Shown: positions 34,944 through 43,889, numbered from the stretch's first letter. The stretch: DNA of 64,000 bases from Streptomyces oceani (GCF_001751245.1 NZ_LJGU01000116.1:22639-86638); one strand, 5' to 3'. The notes: generated by a model not told the origin, from the letters alone. Made by a program: numbers and translations.

Positions 34944-35951
34944 ATGCGTGCCGACCGGCTTCTCTCCCTGCTCCTGCTGCTCCAGAACCGCGGCCGGATG
35001 ACCGCTCCGCAACTGGCCGCGGAGTTGGAGGTGTCGGTCCGTACGGTCTACCGGGACGTCGAGGCGCTCGGCGCGTCCGGAGTCCCCGTCCGTGCGGAGC
35101 GCGGGCCGGCCGGCGGCTACCGCCTGATGGCGGGCTACCGCACCCGGCTGACCGGCCTGACCGAGGACGAGGCCAGCTCGCTCTTCCTCGTCGGCGCCCC
35201 CGGCCCGGCACGGGACCTGGGGCTGGACGCGGTGCTGGCGACCGCTCAGCTGAAGCTGCGGGCCGCGTTGCCGGCGGAGTTGGGTGAGCAGGCCGCGCGG
35301 GTACGGGACCGGTTCCACCTGGACGCGCCGGCGTGGTTCCGGGACGCCGACCCGGTCCCGTATCTGGCGGAGGTCGCGCGGGCCGTGTGGGAGCAGCGGG
35401 TGTTGCGTACGCACTACCGGCGCTGGGGCGGCGAGGCGCGTCGGGAGTTGTGGCCACTGGGCATCGTGCTCAAGGGCGGCATCTGGTATCTGGTGGCGCG
35501 TAGGGCTGGAGCACAGCCGGCTGCGGGTACGACGGACACCGAGGCCGTGCGCACCTACCGGATGTCCCGCTTCCTGGAGGTGCTGACGACCGACGAGCGC
35601 TTCGAGCGGCCAGCGGCCTTCGACCTGGCCGGCTACTGGGAGGCGGCCTCGCGGCACCTGGAGTCCGTGCTGTACCAGGAGACCGCGTGGCTGCGCGTCT
35701 CGCCGCGGGCGCGACGGCTACTGCCCACGCAGTTCGGTGCGGCGGGCGAGCGGGCGCTGGAGAGCGCGGGGCCGCCGGACGACGCGGGCTGGGTGCGGGT
35801 GGAACTGCCCGTCGAGGCACGGGCTGTCGCGGTCGGCGACCTGCTCCGGCTCGGCACCGAGGCGGAGGTGCTCGGTCCGCCGGGGCTGCGGGCGGCCGTG
35901 GCCGAGGCGGTGACGGTTCTGGCGAGCCGTTACGAGATCGCCGGCCGGTGA
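34944..35951 (+). CDS. WYL-domain transcriptional regulator
   Basis: A 335-residue helix-turn-helix/WYL regulator. The N-terminal winged helix (RADRLLSLLLLLQNRGRMTAPQLAAELEVSVRTVYRDVEAL) is DeoR-like. The WYL domain (about 140-230) carries LWPLGIVLKGGIWYLVARR, with the motif as WYL, and YRMSRFLEVLTTDERFERP. A WCX-type C-terminal domain follows (ETAWLRVSPRARRLLP through GDLLRLGTEAEVLGPPGLR). WYL domains bind nucleotides or other small ligands. The adjacent divergent DUF3224 gene is the likely target. Start ATG 34944 gives the usual MRADRLL opening. Confidence 0.9.
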   Translation: MRADRLLSLLLLLQNRGRMTAPQLAAELEVSVRTVYRDVEALGASGVPVRAERGPAGGYRLMAGYRTRLTGLTEDEASSLFLVGAPGPARDLGLDAVLATAQLKLRAALPAELGEQAARVRDRFHLDAPAWFRDADPVPYLAEVARAVWEQRVLRTHYRRWGGEARRELWPLGIVLKGGIWYLVARRAGAQPAAGTTDTEAVRTYRMSRFLEVLTTDERFERPAAFDLAGYWEAASRHLESVLYQETAWLRVSPRARRLLPTQFGAAGERALESAGPPDDAGWVRVELPVEARAVAVGDLLRLGTEAEVLGPPGLRAAVAEAVTVLASRYEIAGR

Positions 35952-36081
35952 CCTCGTGGTGGATGTCCTCGGGGAGCGGCCGTCGACGTCGGCCGATACG
36001 TCGAACAGACGCGGGCCGGTCGGAGGGTGGCCGCGCGACCACTCGTGACAGATTGCGATTCACTCTCTAGGGTTACTGAAT

Positions 36082-37632
36082 ATGAATATGCACACCGTGG
36101 TGTTGGAGACCTCGGGCACCACAGCCGAGGAAGTCCTCGCCGTCGCCCGGGGCACGGCCCGGGTCGAACTCTCCCCGGCCGCCCTGGAGGCGGTCGCCGC
36201 CGCTCGTGGCTTCGTCGACGACCTCGCCGCCAAGCCGGAGCCGGTCTACGGCGTCTCCACCGGCTTCGGCGCCCTCGCCGTCCGGCACATCAGCCCCGAG
36301 CTGCGTGCCCAGTTGCAGCGCAACATCGTGCGCTCGCACGCCGCCGGCATGGGCCCGCGGGTGGAGCGGGAGGTCGTACGCGCCCTGCTGTTCCTGCGGC
36401 TGAAGACCGTCGCCTCCGGACGCACCGGCGTACGCCCCGAGGTCGCGCGCACCATGGCCGAGGTGCTGAACGCCGGCATCACCCCCGTGGTGCACGAGTA
36501 CGGCTCGCTCGGTTGCTCCGGCGACCTCGCCCCGCTCTCGCACTGCGCGCTCACGCTGCTGGGTGAGGGGGAGGCCAGCGGCCCGGACGGCACCGTGCGG
36601 CCGGCCGCCGAACTGCTCGCCGAACACGCCATCACACCGGTCGAGCTGCGGGAGAAGGAAGGGCTCGCGCTGCTGAACGGCACGGACGGCATGCTCGGCA
36701 TGCTCCTGATGGCCTGCGCCGACCTGGCGCGGCTGATCACCAGCGCGGACGTCGCCGCGGCCCTCACCCTTGAGGCGCTGCTCGGCACCGACTCGGTGCT
36801 CGCCGCCGAACTGCACGCCATCCGTCCACATCCGGGCCAGGCGGCCAGCGCGGCCAACATGCGCGCGGTGCTGGACGGTTCCGGTCTCACCGGGCACCAC
36901 CAGGACGACGCCCCGCGGGTACAGGACGCCTACTCGGTGCGCTGTGCGCCACAGGTCGCGGGCGCCGTACGCGACACCCTGGACCACGCCCGCACGGTCG
37001 CGGACCGTGAGCTGGCCGCGGCGGTCGACAATCCGGTGGTGCTGCCGGACGGGCGGGTGGAGTCCAACGGTAACTTCCACGGGGCGCCCGTCGGCTACGT
37101 CCTGGACTTCCTGGCGATCGCCGCGGCCGATCTCGGCTCCATCGCGGAGCGCCGCACCGACCGGCTGCTGGACAAGAACCGGTCCCACGGGCTGCCGCCG
37201 TTCCTCGCCCGGGACGCGGGTGTCGACTCGGGGCTGATGATCGCTCAGTACACCCAGGCCGCGCTGGTCAGCGAGCTGAAGCGGCTGGCCGTGCCCGCCT
37301 CGGCGGACTCGATCCCCTCCTCGGCGATGCAGGAGGACCACGTGTCGATGGGCTGGTCGGCGGCACGCAAGCTGCGTACGGCGGTGGACAACCTGTCCCG
37401 GATCGTCGCGGTCGAGTCGTACGCCGCCCTGCGCGCCGTGGAGTTGCGCGCGGCGGAGGGGCCCGTGCCGGCGCCGGCGAGCCGCGCCGTGCTGGCCGCG
37501 GCCCGGGAAGCCGGCGTGGGTGGCGCGGGTGGAGACCGCTTCCTGTCGCCGGACCTGGCCGCGGCGGAGGCGTTCGTACGGGACGGGCGGCTGGTCGCCG
37601 CGGCGGAGTCAGTGACCGGTCCGCTGGCGTGA
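36082..37632 (+). CDS. hutH: histidine ammonia-lyase
   Basis: A 516-residue lyase removing ammonia from histidine to give urocanate, the first step of histidine use as carbon and nitrogen source. The MIO-forming tripeptide lies in GSLGCSGDLAPLSH and reads Cys145-Ser146-Gly147 instead of the usual Ala-Ser-Gly. Other signatures: YGVSTGFGALA with the catalytic Tyr, RSHAAGMG, GHHQDDAPRVQDAYS and HNP-like SNGNFHG. The Cys variant occurs in Streptomyces HutH as far as I recall. The ATG at 36082 has no clear ribosome site; Met3 is an alternative. No other hut gene is adjacent. Confidence 0.94.
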   Translation: MNMHTVVLETSGTTAEEVLAVARGTARVELSPAALEAVAAARGFVDDLAAKPEPVYGVSTGFGALAVRHISPELRAQLQRNIVRSHAAGMGPRVEREVVRALLFLRLKTVASGRTGVRPEVARTMAEVLNAGITPVVHEYGSLGCSGDLAPLSHCALTLLGEGEASGPDGTVRPAAELLAEHAITPVELREKEGLALLNGTDGMLGMLLMACADLARLITSADVAAALTLEALLGTDSVLAAELHAIRPHPGQAASAANMRAVLDGSGLTGHHQDDAPRVQDAYSVRCAPQVAGAVRDTLDHARTVADRELAAAVDNPVVLPDGRVESNGNFHGAPVGYVLDFLAIAAADLGSIAERRTDRLLDKNRSHGLPPFLARDAGVDSGLMIAQYTQAALVSELKRLAVPASADSIPSSAMQEDHVSMGWSAARKLRTAVDNLSRIVAVESYAALRAVELRAAEGPVPAPASRAVLAAAREAGVGGAGGDRFLSPDLAAAEAFVRDGRLVAAAESVTGPLA

Positions 37633-37770
37633 GCCGGCCCCCAGAGGGGCGCGGCTGAGCGGGGGGCGTACGGGTGCGCACCTGGGTGGTGCGGGCGTGG
37701 GGTGCGGTACAAAGACGGACGAATCGCACCTTTTCGTTTCAATGTGCCCCAATGCGCCCCTAATCTCCCG

Positions 37771-38103
37771 TCAGCTGAGCGCTTCGGGTGTCCCGGTGCT
37801 GCCGGTCGTGCCGAACTCGCAGCGCTGTGCGCGGGCGGTCAACAGGCCACCGAGGCCGGCGGCGCCGATCCCGCACAACACATAGGGCGTGCTGTCGAAG
37901 CTGTCGGATTCCCCGGCGGAGTTCTGCGACGCGGTTCCGCTTTCCATCCGGTGGCTGGCGGTGTGCGAGCTCGTACCGTCGCCGGCGTCGTTCGGAGTGG
38001 CGTTCGCCGAGGGGAGGAACCCGACGGCGAGCAGCGCGCCGGCGGCGACGGCGGCCGTGGCGAGCGGCCGGCGGTGCTTGGCGAGCGACGACTGGACGGG
38101 CAC
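37771..38103 (-). CDS. small exported protein with C-terminal hydrophobic segment
   Basis: A 110-residue protein with an N-terminal signal peptide (KHRRPLATAAVAAGALLAVGFLPSANA, cut after ANA near 35). A Ser/Thr-rich stretch (residues 36-70) follows, then a second hydrophobic segment (YVLCGIGAAGLGGLLTARAQ) and a short tail. This layout suggests an exported protein anchored near its C-terminus with an Arg after the helix. No family was recognised. A GGGGGCTCC stretch upstream of ATG 38103 reads as a weak ribosome site. Confidence 0.65.
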   Translation of the reverse strand: MPVQSSLAKHRRPLATAAVAAGALLAVGFLPSANATPNDAGDGTSSHTASHRMESGTASQNSAGESDSFDSTPYVLCGIGAAGLGGLLTARAQRCEFGTTGSTGTPEALS

Positions 38104-38194
38104 GGGGAGCCCCCTTGTGCTGCGAATTGGCAGTGCGCGACTTGATGTTACTTATTCGCGCGGGTCGCGGGGAAGTCACGGCGCTGATGCCGCA

Positions 38195-38200
38195 TACCCT
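38195..38200 (+). promoter_or_regulatory. -10 box of a probable leaderless promoter
   Basis: TACCCT (TANNNT) ends 7 bases before ATG 38208. There is no ribosome site. It is the same hexamer and distance as the purine nucleoside phosphorylase promoter. Confidence 0.45.
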
Positions 38201-38207
38201 CTGCCGC

Positions 38208-38543
38208 ATGAGCGCTGAGGGCACGCCGGCTGCGTCGGACGTATCGGACATCTCGCCCAGTCCGCCCGAACAGGTGCGGCTGCGGGTGGAGCTGGTGGTC
38301 GAGATCGCGGATTCCGCTTCGCTCGCCGAGCAAGCTCGGGAGCAGCTCGCTGCGGACTCCCGGCTGCCGGCGGGGGAGCGGGCGCACGCGGTGGCGGCGG
38401 TGTCGGAGGACCCGGCCGAGGCGCTGGCGTACCTCGTCGAGCCGTTCGATCTGGTCAAGGGCTTTCCCGGAGTTGAACTGGCGCAGGCCAGTTGGGGTGG
38501 TGAGCGGGTGGATCAGGATGAATCAGAGGAATGGGATGAATAG
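38208..38543 (+). CDS. small acidic protein of unknown function
   Basis: A 111-residue acidic protein, with no membrane segment or cysteine. Residues 20-100 look helical and alternate with charged stretches (QVRLRVELVVEIADSASLAEQAREQLAAD, then AEALAYLVEPFDLVKGFPGVEL). The last residues are an acidic tail (DQDESEEWDE). No family was recognised. ATG 38208 is preferred because of the -10 box 7 bases upstream; ATG 38187 is also in frame. It is followed by a 373-base gene-free stretch. Confidence 0.65.
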   Translation: MSAEGTPAASDVSDISPSPPEQVRLRVELVVEIADSASLAEQAREQLAADSRLPAGERAHAVAAVSEDPAEALAYLVEPFDLVKGFPGVELAQASWGGERVDQDESEEWDE

Positions 38544-38783
38544 TCCCAATTCGACAATGAGGGAGGCGATGTGGATCAGGTGTAACGACGCGCCACCCGG
38601 GCAGAGGCATCAGGGAGAAGACGTCTCATTGGGCGGTTTGTCCCCTTCATCCCTTTAATGCCTTTCTGAGGTGTCATCGGGCGCAACTGGCCGCGTGAGT
38701 TCCGTCGGTCCGTCACCGACCCCGCACAGCCGGGCTGTCGAGGGGCACGATCGAGTGTCCTTGCGCACAGTCCGGGCGTGACC

Positions 38784-38811
38784 GGAACTGCTCGCCATGC
38801 CCGTACGTCTT
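38784..38811 (+). promoter_or_regulatory. sigma-E-type promoter of the L,D-transpeptidase gene
   Basis: GGAACT (38784-38789) and CGTCTT (38806-38811) are spaced by 16 bases, matching the cell-envelope sigma-E pattern of Streptomyces (GGAAC, then CGTC at about 16). It lies 105 bases before the start codon at 38917. The rest of the 373-base gap (38544-38916) holds no gene. An envelope-stress promoter fits a cell-wall cross-linking enzyme. Confidence 0.65.
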
Positions 38812-38916
38812 GGTGGGTAGAACTGGGATATTCTTGCCCGGTTTTCGCCGGTACGGGCCTGCGCAGGCTTCCGGCGGGGGCGTCCCGGACACAGCAAGCA
38901 GATGGAGAAGCGTGTG

Positions 38917-40173
38917 ATGACGGTGGGGAAGCGCCGCAAGGGCATGGTGGCCGCGGCTGTGCTCGTCAGTGGTGTGCTGACACTGACCGCGTGTGGCGGG
39001 GACGACGGCGGCGACAGCGGCAAGGATGGCAAGAAGTCCGGGGCGCAGGGCGAGGCCGACCAGGCCGCCGCCGAGCAGAAGTCCGCCGCTCGAATATCCA
39101 TCAAGCCGAAGGACGGCGCGTCCAGCGCCAGTATCAACGACGGCGGCGAGGTCAGCGTCAAGGGCGGCAAGCTGACCGACGTGACGATGGTCGCCGAGCA
39201 GTCCGGGAGCGAGGTCGAGGGGTCGATCTCGAAGGACGGGAAGAGCTGGACCCCCGCTGAGGCACTGGAGCGGGCCACCAAGTACGAGGTCAAGGCGGTG
39301 GCCAAGGACGGTGACGGGCGCGAATCGCACGAGACGTCCAGTTTCACCACGGTTTCACCCGACAACAGCTTCATCGGTTACTTCAAGCCGGAGGAGGGCA
39401 AGACCGTCGGAGTGGGCATGCCGGTGTCGATCAACTTCGACAAGCCGGTCAGCAACAAGAAGGCCGTGCAGTCCGCGATCAAGGTGAGCAGCAGCAGCGG
39501 CCAGGAGGTCGTCGGCCACTGGTTCGACGACAGCCGGCTCGACTTCCGGCCGAAGGACTACTGGGAGGCCGGTTCCAAGGTCTCGGTGGACCTCAACCTC
39601 GACGGCGTGGAGGGGTCCGAGGGCGTGACCGGCGTGCAGGACAAGGAGTTCAGCTTCAACGTCGGCCGTTCCCAGGTCAGCACCGTGGACGTGAAGGCCA
39701 AGAAGATGACCATCGTGCGGGACGGCAAGACGGTCAAGACCTTCCCGATCTCCGCCGGCACTGCCGAGAACCCGACCTACAACGGCGAGATGGTGATCTC
39801 CGAGAAGTACAAGGAGACCCGGATGAACGGCGCCACGGTCGGCTTCACGGACGACGACGGCGAGGGGGAGTACGACATCCCGGACGTGCCGCACGCCATG
39901 CGGCTGTCCACCTCCGGCACCTTCATCCACGGCAACTACTGGGGCGCCGACTCGGTCTTCGGCTCCGCCAACACCAGTCACGGCTGCATAGGGCTGAACG
40001 ACGTCAAGGGAGCCGGCGACGCCAAGCAGGACGGCGCGTGGTACTACAAGAACACGCTGGTCGGTGACCTCGTCATCGTCAAGAACTCCCCGGACAAGGA
40101 GATCCAGCCGGACAACGGCCTGAACGGTTGGAACATGTCCTGGGCCGACTGGAAGGCCGGCTCCGCCGTCTGA
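38917..40173 (+). CDS. L,D-transpeptidase lipoprotein
   Basis: A 418-residue lipoprotein forming 3-3 peptidoglycan cross-links. After VGKRRKG comes a hydrophobic segment and lipobox LTAC (Cys near 26). An acidic Lys/Gly linker leads into Ig-like domains (about 60-260) and the YkuD domain: HGNYWG with the catalytic His and SHGCIGL with nucleophile Cys357. ATG 38917 is preferred because GGAG lies 9 bases upstream; ATG 38902 lacks a ribosome site. A sigma-E-type promoter lies at 38784-38811. A 42-base palindrome ends the unit at 40238-40279. Confidence 0.93.
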   Translation: MTVGKRRKGMVAAAVLVSGVLTLTACGGDDGGDSGKDGKKSGAQGEADQAAAEQKSAARISIKPKDGASSASINDGGEVSVKGGKLTDVTMVAEQSGSEVEGSISKDGKSWTPAEALERATKYEVKAVAKDGDGRESHETSSFTTVSPDNSFIGYFKPEEGKTVGVGMPVSINFDKPVSNKKAVQSAIKVSSSSGQEVVGHWFDDSRLDFRPKDYWEAGSKVSVDLNLDGVEGSEGVTGVQDKEFSFNVGRSQVSTVDVKAKKMTIVRDGKTVKTFPISAGTAENPTYNGEMVISEKYKETRMNGATVGFTDDDGEGEYDIPDVPHAMRLSTSGTFIHGNYWGADSVFGSANTSHGCIGLNDVKGAGDAKQDGAWYYKNTLVGDLVIVKNSPDKEIQPDNGLNGWNMSWADWKAGSAV

Positions 40174-40237
40174 CCGGCGCCGGACGAGCGCCCGGCCCGA
40201 GGGCGTACGACCAACCCTCTGAGACCGGAGAACCACC

Positions 40238-40279
40238 AAGGGAGGTGGGGCGCGGCAGCTGCCGCGCCCCACCTCCCTT
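40238..40279. terminator. perfect 42-base palindrome, transcription terminator
   Basis: The two 21-base arms (40238-40258 and 40259-40279) are exact reverse complements with no loop bases in between. They begin AAGGGAGGTGGGG and end CCCCACCTCCCTT. It lies 64 bases after the transpeptidase stop and works for either strand. The outer CCACCAAGG shows a short direct repeat. Confidence 0.8.
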
Positions 40280-40436
40280 GTCCGTAGGTCTGGGTCCGTG
40301 GGTCCGTTGGCGCGTCCGTCCTGACTGCGTCACGCCAGGTCCGGGGCCGACCCGCACGGGCCCGTCAGCGCCGTACGGTTCGTACGCCGGCAGGGATCGC
40401 CGTGTCGAGCCCCCGCTCGCGCCCCTCCGGCGCGCC

Positions 40437-40994
40437 TCAGTTCGCGGTCGCGGCCCCGGACGCGCGGGTGAACTCCCGGAGGAACGCCTCGTCGAAGGCT
40501 CGGAGGTCATCTGGCCGCCGGCTGGTCACCAGCACGTTCGGGCCGCCCCGACAGACGAAGACCGGTTCGTCGACCCAGTTGCCACCGGCGTTCCGGATGT
40601 CCGTCCGGAGGCTCGGATACGACGTGAGGGTGCGCCCGCGCAGCACGTCCGCCTCGATCAGGGTCCAGGCGGCATGGCAGATCGCGGCGACGGGCTTGCC
40701 CGCGTCGAAGAAGCCCTTCACGAAGCGCACGGCGGCCGGATCCTGACGCAGCGCGTCCGGGTTGGCGACCCCGCCCGGTAGTACCAGTCCGTCGTAGTCC
40801 GAGACCCGGGCGTTGTCCACGGTCTCGTCCACGGGGAAGCTGTCCGCCTTGTCCAGGTGGTGGAACGCCTGCACCCGACCCTCGGTGGTGGACACCAGCC
40901 GGGGCGTGCCTCCTTCGTCGATCACCGCTCGCCACGGATCGACCAGTTCGAGTTGTTCGGCGCCCGCGGGGGCGACCAGGAAAGCGGTCTGCAC
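40437..40994 (-). CDS. DJ-1/PfpI-family protein
   Basis: A 185-residue class I glutamine-amidotransferase-like protein of the DJ-1/PfpI group. Core: VSDYDGLVLPGGVANPDALR, KGFFDAGKPVAAICHAAWTLIEA with the nucleophile-elbow Cys in AICHA, and LTSYPSLRTDIRNAGGNWVDEPVF. Members act as deglycases, glyoxalase III or chaperones. The start is uncertain between GTG 41003 and GTG 40994; 40994 gives the usual xTAFLVAPAGAEQLE opening and a better distance to the GAGAGGA site. It is the first gene after the strong terminator and opens the accessory region. Confidence 0.85.
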   Translation of the reverse strand: MQTAFLVAPAGAEQLELVDPWRAVIDEGGTPRLVSTTEGRVQAFHHLDKADSFPVDETVDNARVSDYDGLVLPGGVANPDALRQDPAAVRFVKGFFDAGKPVAAICHAAWTLIEADVLRGRTLTSYPSLRTDIRNAGGNWVDEPVFVCRGGPNVLVTSRRPDDLRAFDEAFLREFTRASGAATAN

Positions 40995-41079
40995 GACGGT
41001 CACATCCTCTCTGGCTGGCTGGCTGCGCGCGTCTGACACCGTCGAGTGCCCACCGCGGCACGGATCATGCGCCCCTCGT

Positions 41080-41847
41080 TCACAGGACCAGCCGCAGGTC
41101 CGGACGGGCCACCTCGACCGGTCCGTCGTACGTCGCCTGGGCCGCCGTGACCGCCTCCGCCGGCTCAGTCCCGGGCCACAGGTGCGTGAGTACGAGACGC
41201 CCCGCCGCGGCACCCGTGGCGTACTCCCCGGCGAGCCGCGCGCTGAGCAGGTAGGGCTCGTCCGCACGCGGCACCGACACCGGGTAGGTCGCCTCGGACA
41301 GCAACACGTCAGCTCCGCCGGCGAGCCGGGCGACGTCCGGACTCGGGCCCGTGTCCCCGGTGTACGCCAGCACTCCGCCGGACGATCCGTCCGAGCCGCT
41401 GTCCACGGTCAACCGGAAGCCGGCGTTCGGTACGAAGTGCGGCAGCAGCACGCTCTCCACGGTGAACGGCCCGATCCCGAACCGCCGGCCACGGCCCGTC
41501 TCTACCTCGTGCCAGGCGTACGCATGCGCCAGCATTCCCGGCCGATCCAGTCCCAGCACGGCGTCGAGCGCGCCCGGCGGTGCGTACAGCCGGAGCGGTG
41601 CCGCCGGCCGGTCCGCCAGGGCACGGGCCCGCAGCAGCGGATTGAGGTCGGCACAGTGATCGGGATGACCATGACTGACCAGTACGGCGTCGACATCCGC
41701 CGGCTCACAGTGCCGCAGCAGTCGAGGCAGCGTGGCGTACCCGGGGTCAAGCAGCAGTCGGAATCCGTCGTGCTCCAACAGATAGCCGCCGCACGCCTGG
41801 TCAGCGGTCGGCCATGCCCCGCAGCCGCCCAGCACGGTGAGTCTCAT
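41080..41847 (-). CDS. metallo-beta-lactamase-fold hydrolase
   Basis: A 255-residue MBL-fold protein related to RNase Z/ElaC-like and cyclic-phosphodiesterase-like groups. Metal motif HGHPDHC near 60 (HxHxDH), GDTGPSP with the bridging Asp (LAYTGDTG near 176), and LVLTHLWPG with the C-terminal His. The opening MRLTVLGGCGAWPT is typical of the group. ATG 41847 fits this opening. It hydrolyses an ester or phosphodiester; the substrate cannot be named. Confidence 0.87.
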   Translation of the reverse strand: MRLTVLGGCGAWPTADQACGGYLLEHDGFRLLLDPGYATLPRLLRHCEPADVDAVLVSHGHPDHCADLNPLLRARALADRPAAPLRLYAPPGALDAVLGLDRPGMLAHAYAWHEVETGRGRRFGIGPFTVESVLLPHFVPNAGFRLTVDSGSDGSSGGVLAYTGDTGPSPDVARLAGGADVLLSEATYPVSVPRADEPYLLSARLAGEYATGAAAGRLVLTHLWPGTEPAEAVTAAQATYDGPVEVARPDLRLVL

Positions 41848-41952
41848 GGGCGAGAGGCTACGCGGCGCGCTCGGTCGCCCGATCGCCGGCGACAGGTCTC
41901 CCGGTGCCACTCGGATTTGTCGCCGTCAGCGGTGACCCCGTAGTCGCGCCGG

Positions 41953-43269
41953 TCACGTCCGGTCCGCCGTGTCCAGGGCGCGGTGCGCGGTGGACAGCAG
42001 CACGGCGCCGGCCGCCACGGTCACCGCTCCGAGCAGGAAGGGCACGTGCGGGTTGAAGTGCTCGACGAGTTTGCCGGCCGCGAACGGCGCGAGGCCGCCT
42101 CCGATGAACCGTACGAAGCCGTACGTCGCGGAGGCCACCGGCCGGGGAACCGGGGCGACGCTCATGACCGCGGTGGTCACCAGGGTGTTGTTGACGCCGA
42201 TGAACGCGCCCGCCACGATCACCGCGCACATCACGACCGCCTGCTCGCCCGGGAAGAGGCCGATCACCGCGAGGTCGACCGCCATCAGCACCAGGTTGCC
42301 GTACAAGGTGCGTGGCGTGCCGAACCGTCGGCGCAGCGCCGGCGCGCCGAACACCGCGAACACGGCCACCAGCAGCCCCCAGCCGAAGAACACCCAGCCC
42401 AACTCGATGGCGGACAGGTGCATCAGGAACGGGGCGTAACCCAGCAGGGTGAAGAAGCCCCAGTTGTACAGCAGCCCGGTCACGCTGGTGATGGCGAGCG
42501 GCTTGTGTCGTAGCGCGGTGAGCGGCTCGCGGAGCGACTCGGCACGTTCCGGAGCGGGGGTCGAGGGCAGCAGCACCACCGTCGCCACTAGCGCGACCAG
42601 CATCAGAGCAGCGACCCCGAAGAACGGCCCACGCCAGCTGATGTCCCCGAGCAGTCCGCCGAGCAGCGGCCCGGTGGCGATGCCCACGCCGAGCGCGGTC
42701 TCGTAGAGGATGATCGCGCCCGCGAAACCGCCGCTGGCGGAGCCGACGATGACGGCCAGCGAGGTGGCAATGAACAGGGCGTTGCCCAAGCCCCAACCGG
42801 CACGGAAGCCGATGATGCCGTCGATGCTGCCACCGGCGCCGGCGAGTGCGGCGAAGGTGACGATCAGCGCCAGCCCGATAACGAGGGTGCGTTTGGCACC
42901 CAGTCGGCTGGAGATCCACCCGGTGACCAGCATCGCGACGGCGGTGACGACCAGGTAGCTGGTGAACAGCAGGGTGACCTGGCTGGGTGTGGCGTCGAGT
43001 TGACTGGAGAGGGCGGGCAGGATCGGGTCGACGAGTCCGATGCCCATGAACGAGATCACGCAGGCGAACGCCACGGCCCACACGGCCTTGGGCTGGCGCC
43101 AGGGGCTCGCGGCGGCCGGCTGGGGATCCGGGCCGGACCCTGGAGCGCCGGCAAGCCGCTTGTCTGCCGACCCTGGCGGCGTGGTCACGGTTGGCCGGGC
43201 GTCGTCCGTGCCCGGCTCGTCGGTTGGCCGCGGTCGTTTCGTCTCGCGGGCCTCACGGGGGCTCCTCAT
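41953..43269 (-). CDS. MFS drug-efflux-type transporter
   Basis: A 438-residue major-facilitator exporter. The first 55 residues are a polar Pro/Arg/Thr-rich cytoplasmic extension. The transporter core follows from AVWAVAFACVISFMGIG. Motif A is GWISSRLGAKRTLVIG between helices 2 and 3, and the drug:H+ antiporter GPLLGGLLGDISWRGPF (motif C) is in helix 5. Its ATG overlaps the MarR gene stop by four bases, so the two are one operon. Export of a toxic compound sensed by the MarR protein is expected. Confidence 0.9.
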   Translation of the reverse strand: MRSPREARETKRPRPTDEPGTDDARPTVTTPPGSADKRLAGAPGSGPDPQPAAASPWRQPKAVWAVAFACVISFMGIGLVDPILPALSSQLDATPSQVTLLFTSYLVVTAVAMLVTGWISSRLGAKRTLVIGLALIVTFAALAGAGGSIDGIIGFRAGWGLGNALFIATSLAVIVGSASGGFAGAIILYETALGVGIATGPLLGGLLGDISWRGPFFGVAALMLVALVATVVLLPSTPAPERAESLREPLTALRHKPLAITSVTGLLYNWGFFTLLGYAPFLMHLSAIELGWVFFGWGLLVAVFAVFGAPALRRRFGTPRTLYGNLVLMAVDLAVIGLFPGEQAVVMCAVIVAGAFIGVNNTLVTTAVMSVAPVPRPVASATYGFVRFIGGGLAPFAAGKLVEHFNPHVPFLLGAVTVAAGAVLLSTAHRALDTADRT

Positions 43270-43886
43270 GTCGTGGGGTCCTTCGGTTCGTTCCGTTCGT
43301 TCGATCTGTTCGTTTCACCCGCTCGAGTGCGGTGTTCGGACTGAGATGCCGTGTACTCGGCGGGCTCCGAGTGCGAGGGGGGTGCCAGGTCCGTGGTGAG
43401 CGCGGTCAGAGCGGCCACCGCGTCGCGTAGTGCCTCCCGCTGCGCGTCGGGAAGTCGGCTCAACGGCGCGGTGAGCAGCTGGGCACGGACGGCATGCCGG
43501 TCCCGCAGGTGGGCCAGCCCGGCGTCGGTGACGGTGACGAGGGAGGCCCGGCCGTCGCTCGGGTCGGTACGGCGCTTCACGAGCCCGGCCTCGGCGAGCC
43601 GATTGACCAGGCCGGTCATGCCGGGCTGGCTGACCCGCTCGCGGGCGGCCAGGTCGGAGACCCGGCTGGGGCCCTCGGTGGCGATGGTGTCCAGGGTGGC
43701 CATCGACACCAGGTTGAACCGGCCGCGCGGCGTCACTCGGCGCACCCAGCTGGCCAGTCGCTCGAGCGTCACGCTGAGTTCCGCGATGCCCTGACCCGTG
43801 TCCGTGTCCGAATCCGTGTCCGCGGTGTGCTGCTCCTCATCGGGGGAGGTCGGGGCGGGCGCCGAACTATTCGATGTACTCACCAT
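43266..43886 (-). CDS. MarR-family transcriptional regulator
   Basis: A 206-residue MarR regulator. The winged helix (about 55-135) shows PRGRFNLVSMATLDTIATEGPSRVSDLAARERVSQPGMTGLVNRL, followed by the wing RTDPSDGRASLVTVT. An acidic N-terminal extension (Asp/Thr/Ser-rich, residues 15-35) and a polar tail of about 40 residues are extra to the fold. It lies before and overlaps the MFS exporter gene by four bases. The palindrome GGTTATATAACC lies in its own promoter spacer, so autorepression with de-repression by a substrate of the pump is likely. ATG 43886 or GTG 43883 may be the start. Confidence 0.9.
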   Translation of the reverse strand: MVSTSNSSAPAPTSPDEEQHTADTDSDTDTGQGIAELSVTLERLASWVRRVTPRGRFNLVSMATLDTIATEGPSRVSDLAARERVSQPGMTGLVNRLAEAGLVKRRTDPSDGRASLVTVTDAGLAHLRDRHAVRAQLLTAPLSRLPDAQREALRDAVAALTALTTDLAPPSHSEPAEYTASQSEHRTRAGETNRSNERNEPKDPTT

Positions 43887-43889
43887 GAA

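Noticed and set aside
38902..38916. Earlier ATG for the L,D-transpeptidase (38902)
   Set aside because: There is no ribosome site before it, while GGAG lies 9 bases before ATG 38917.
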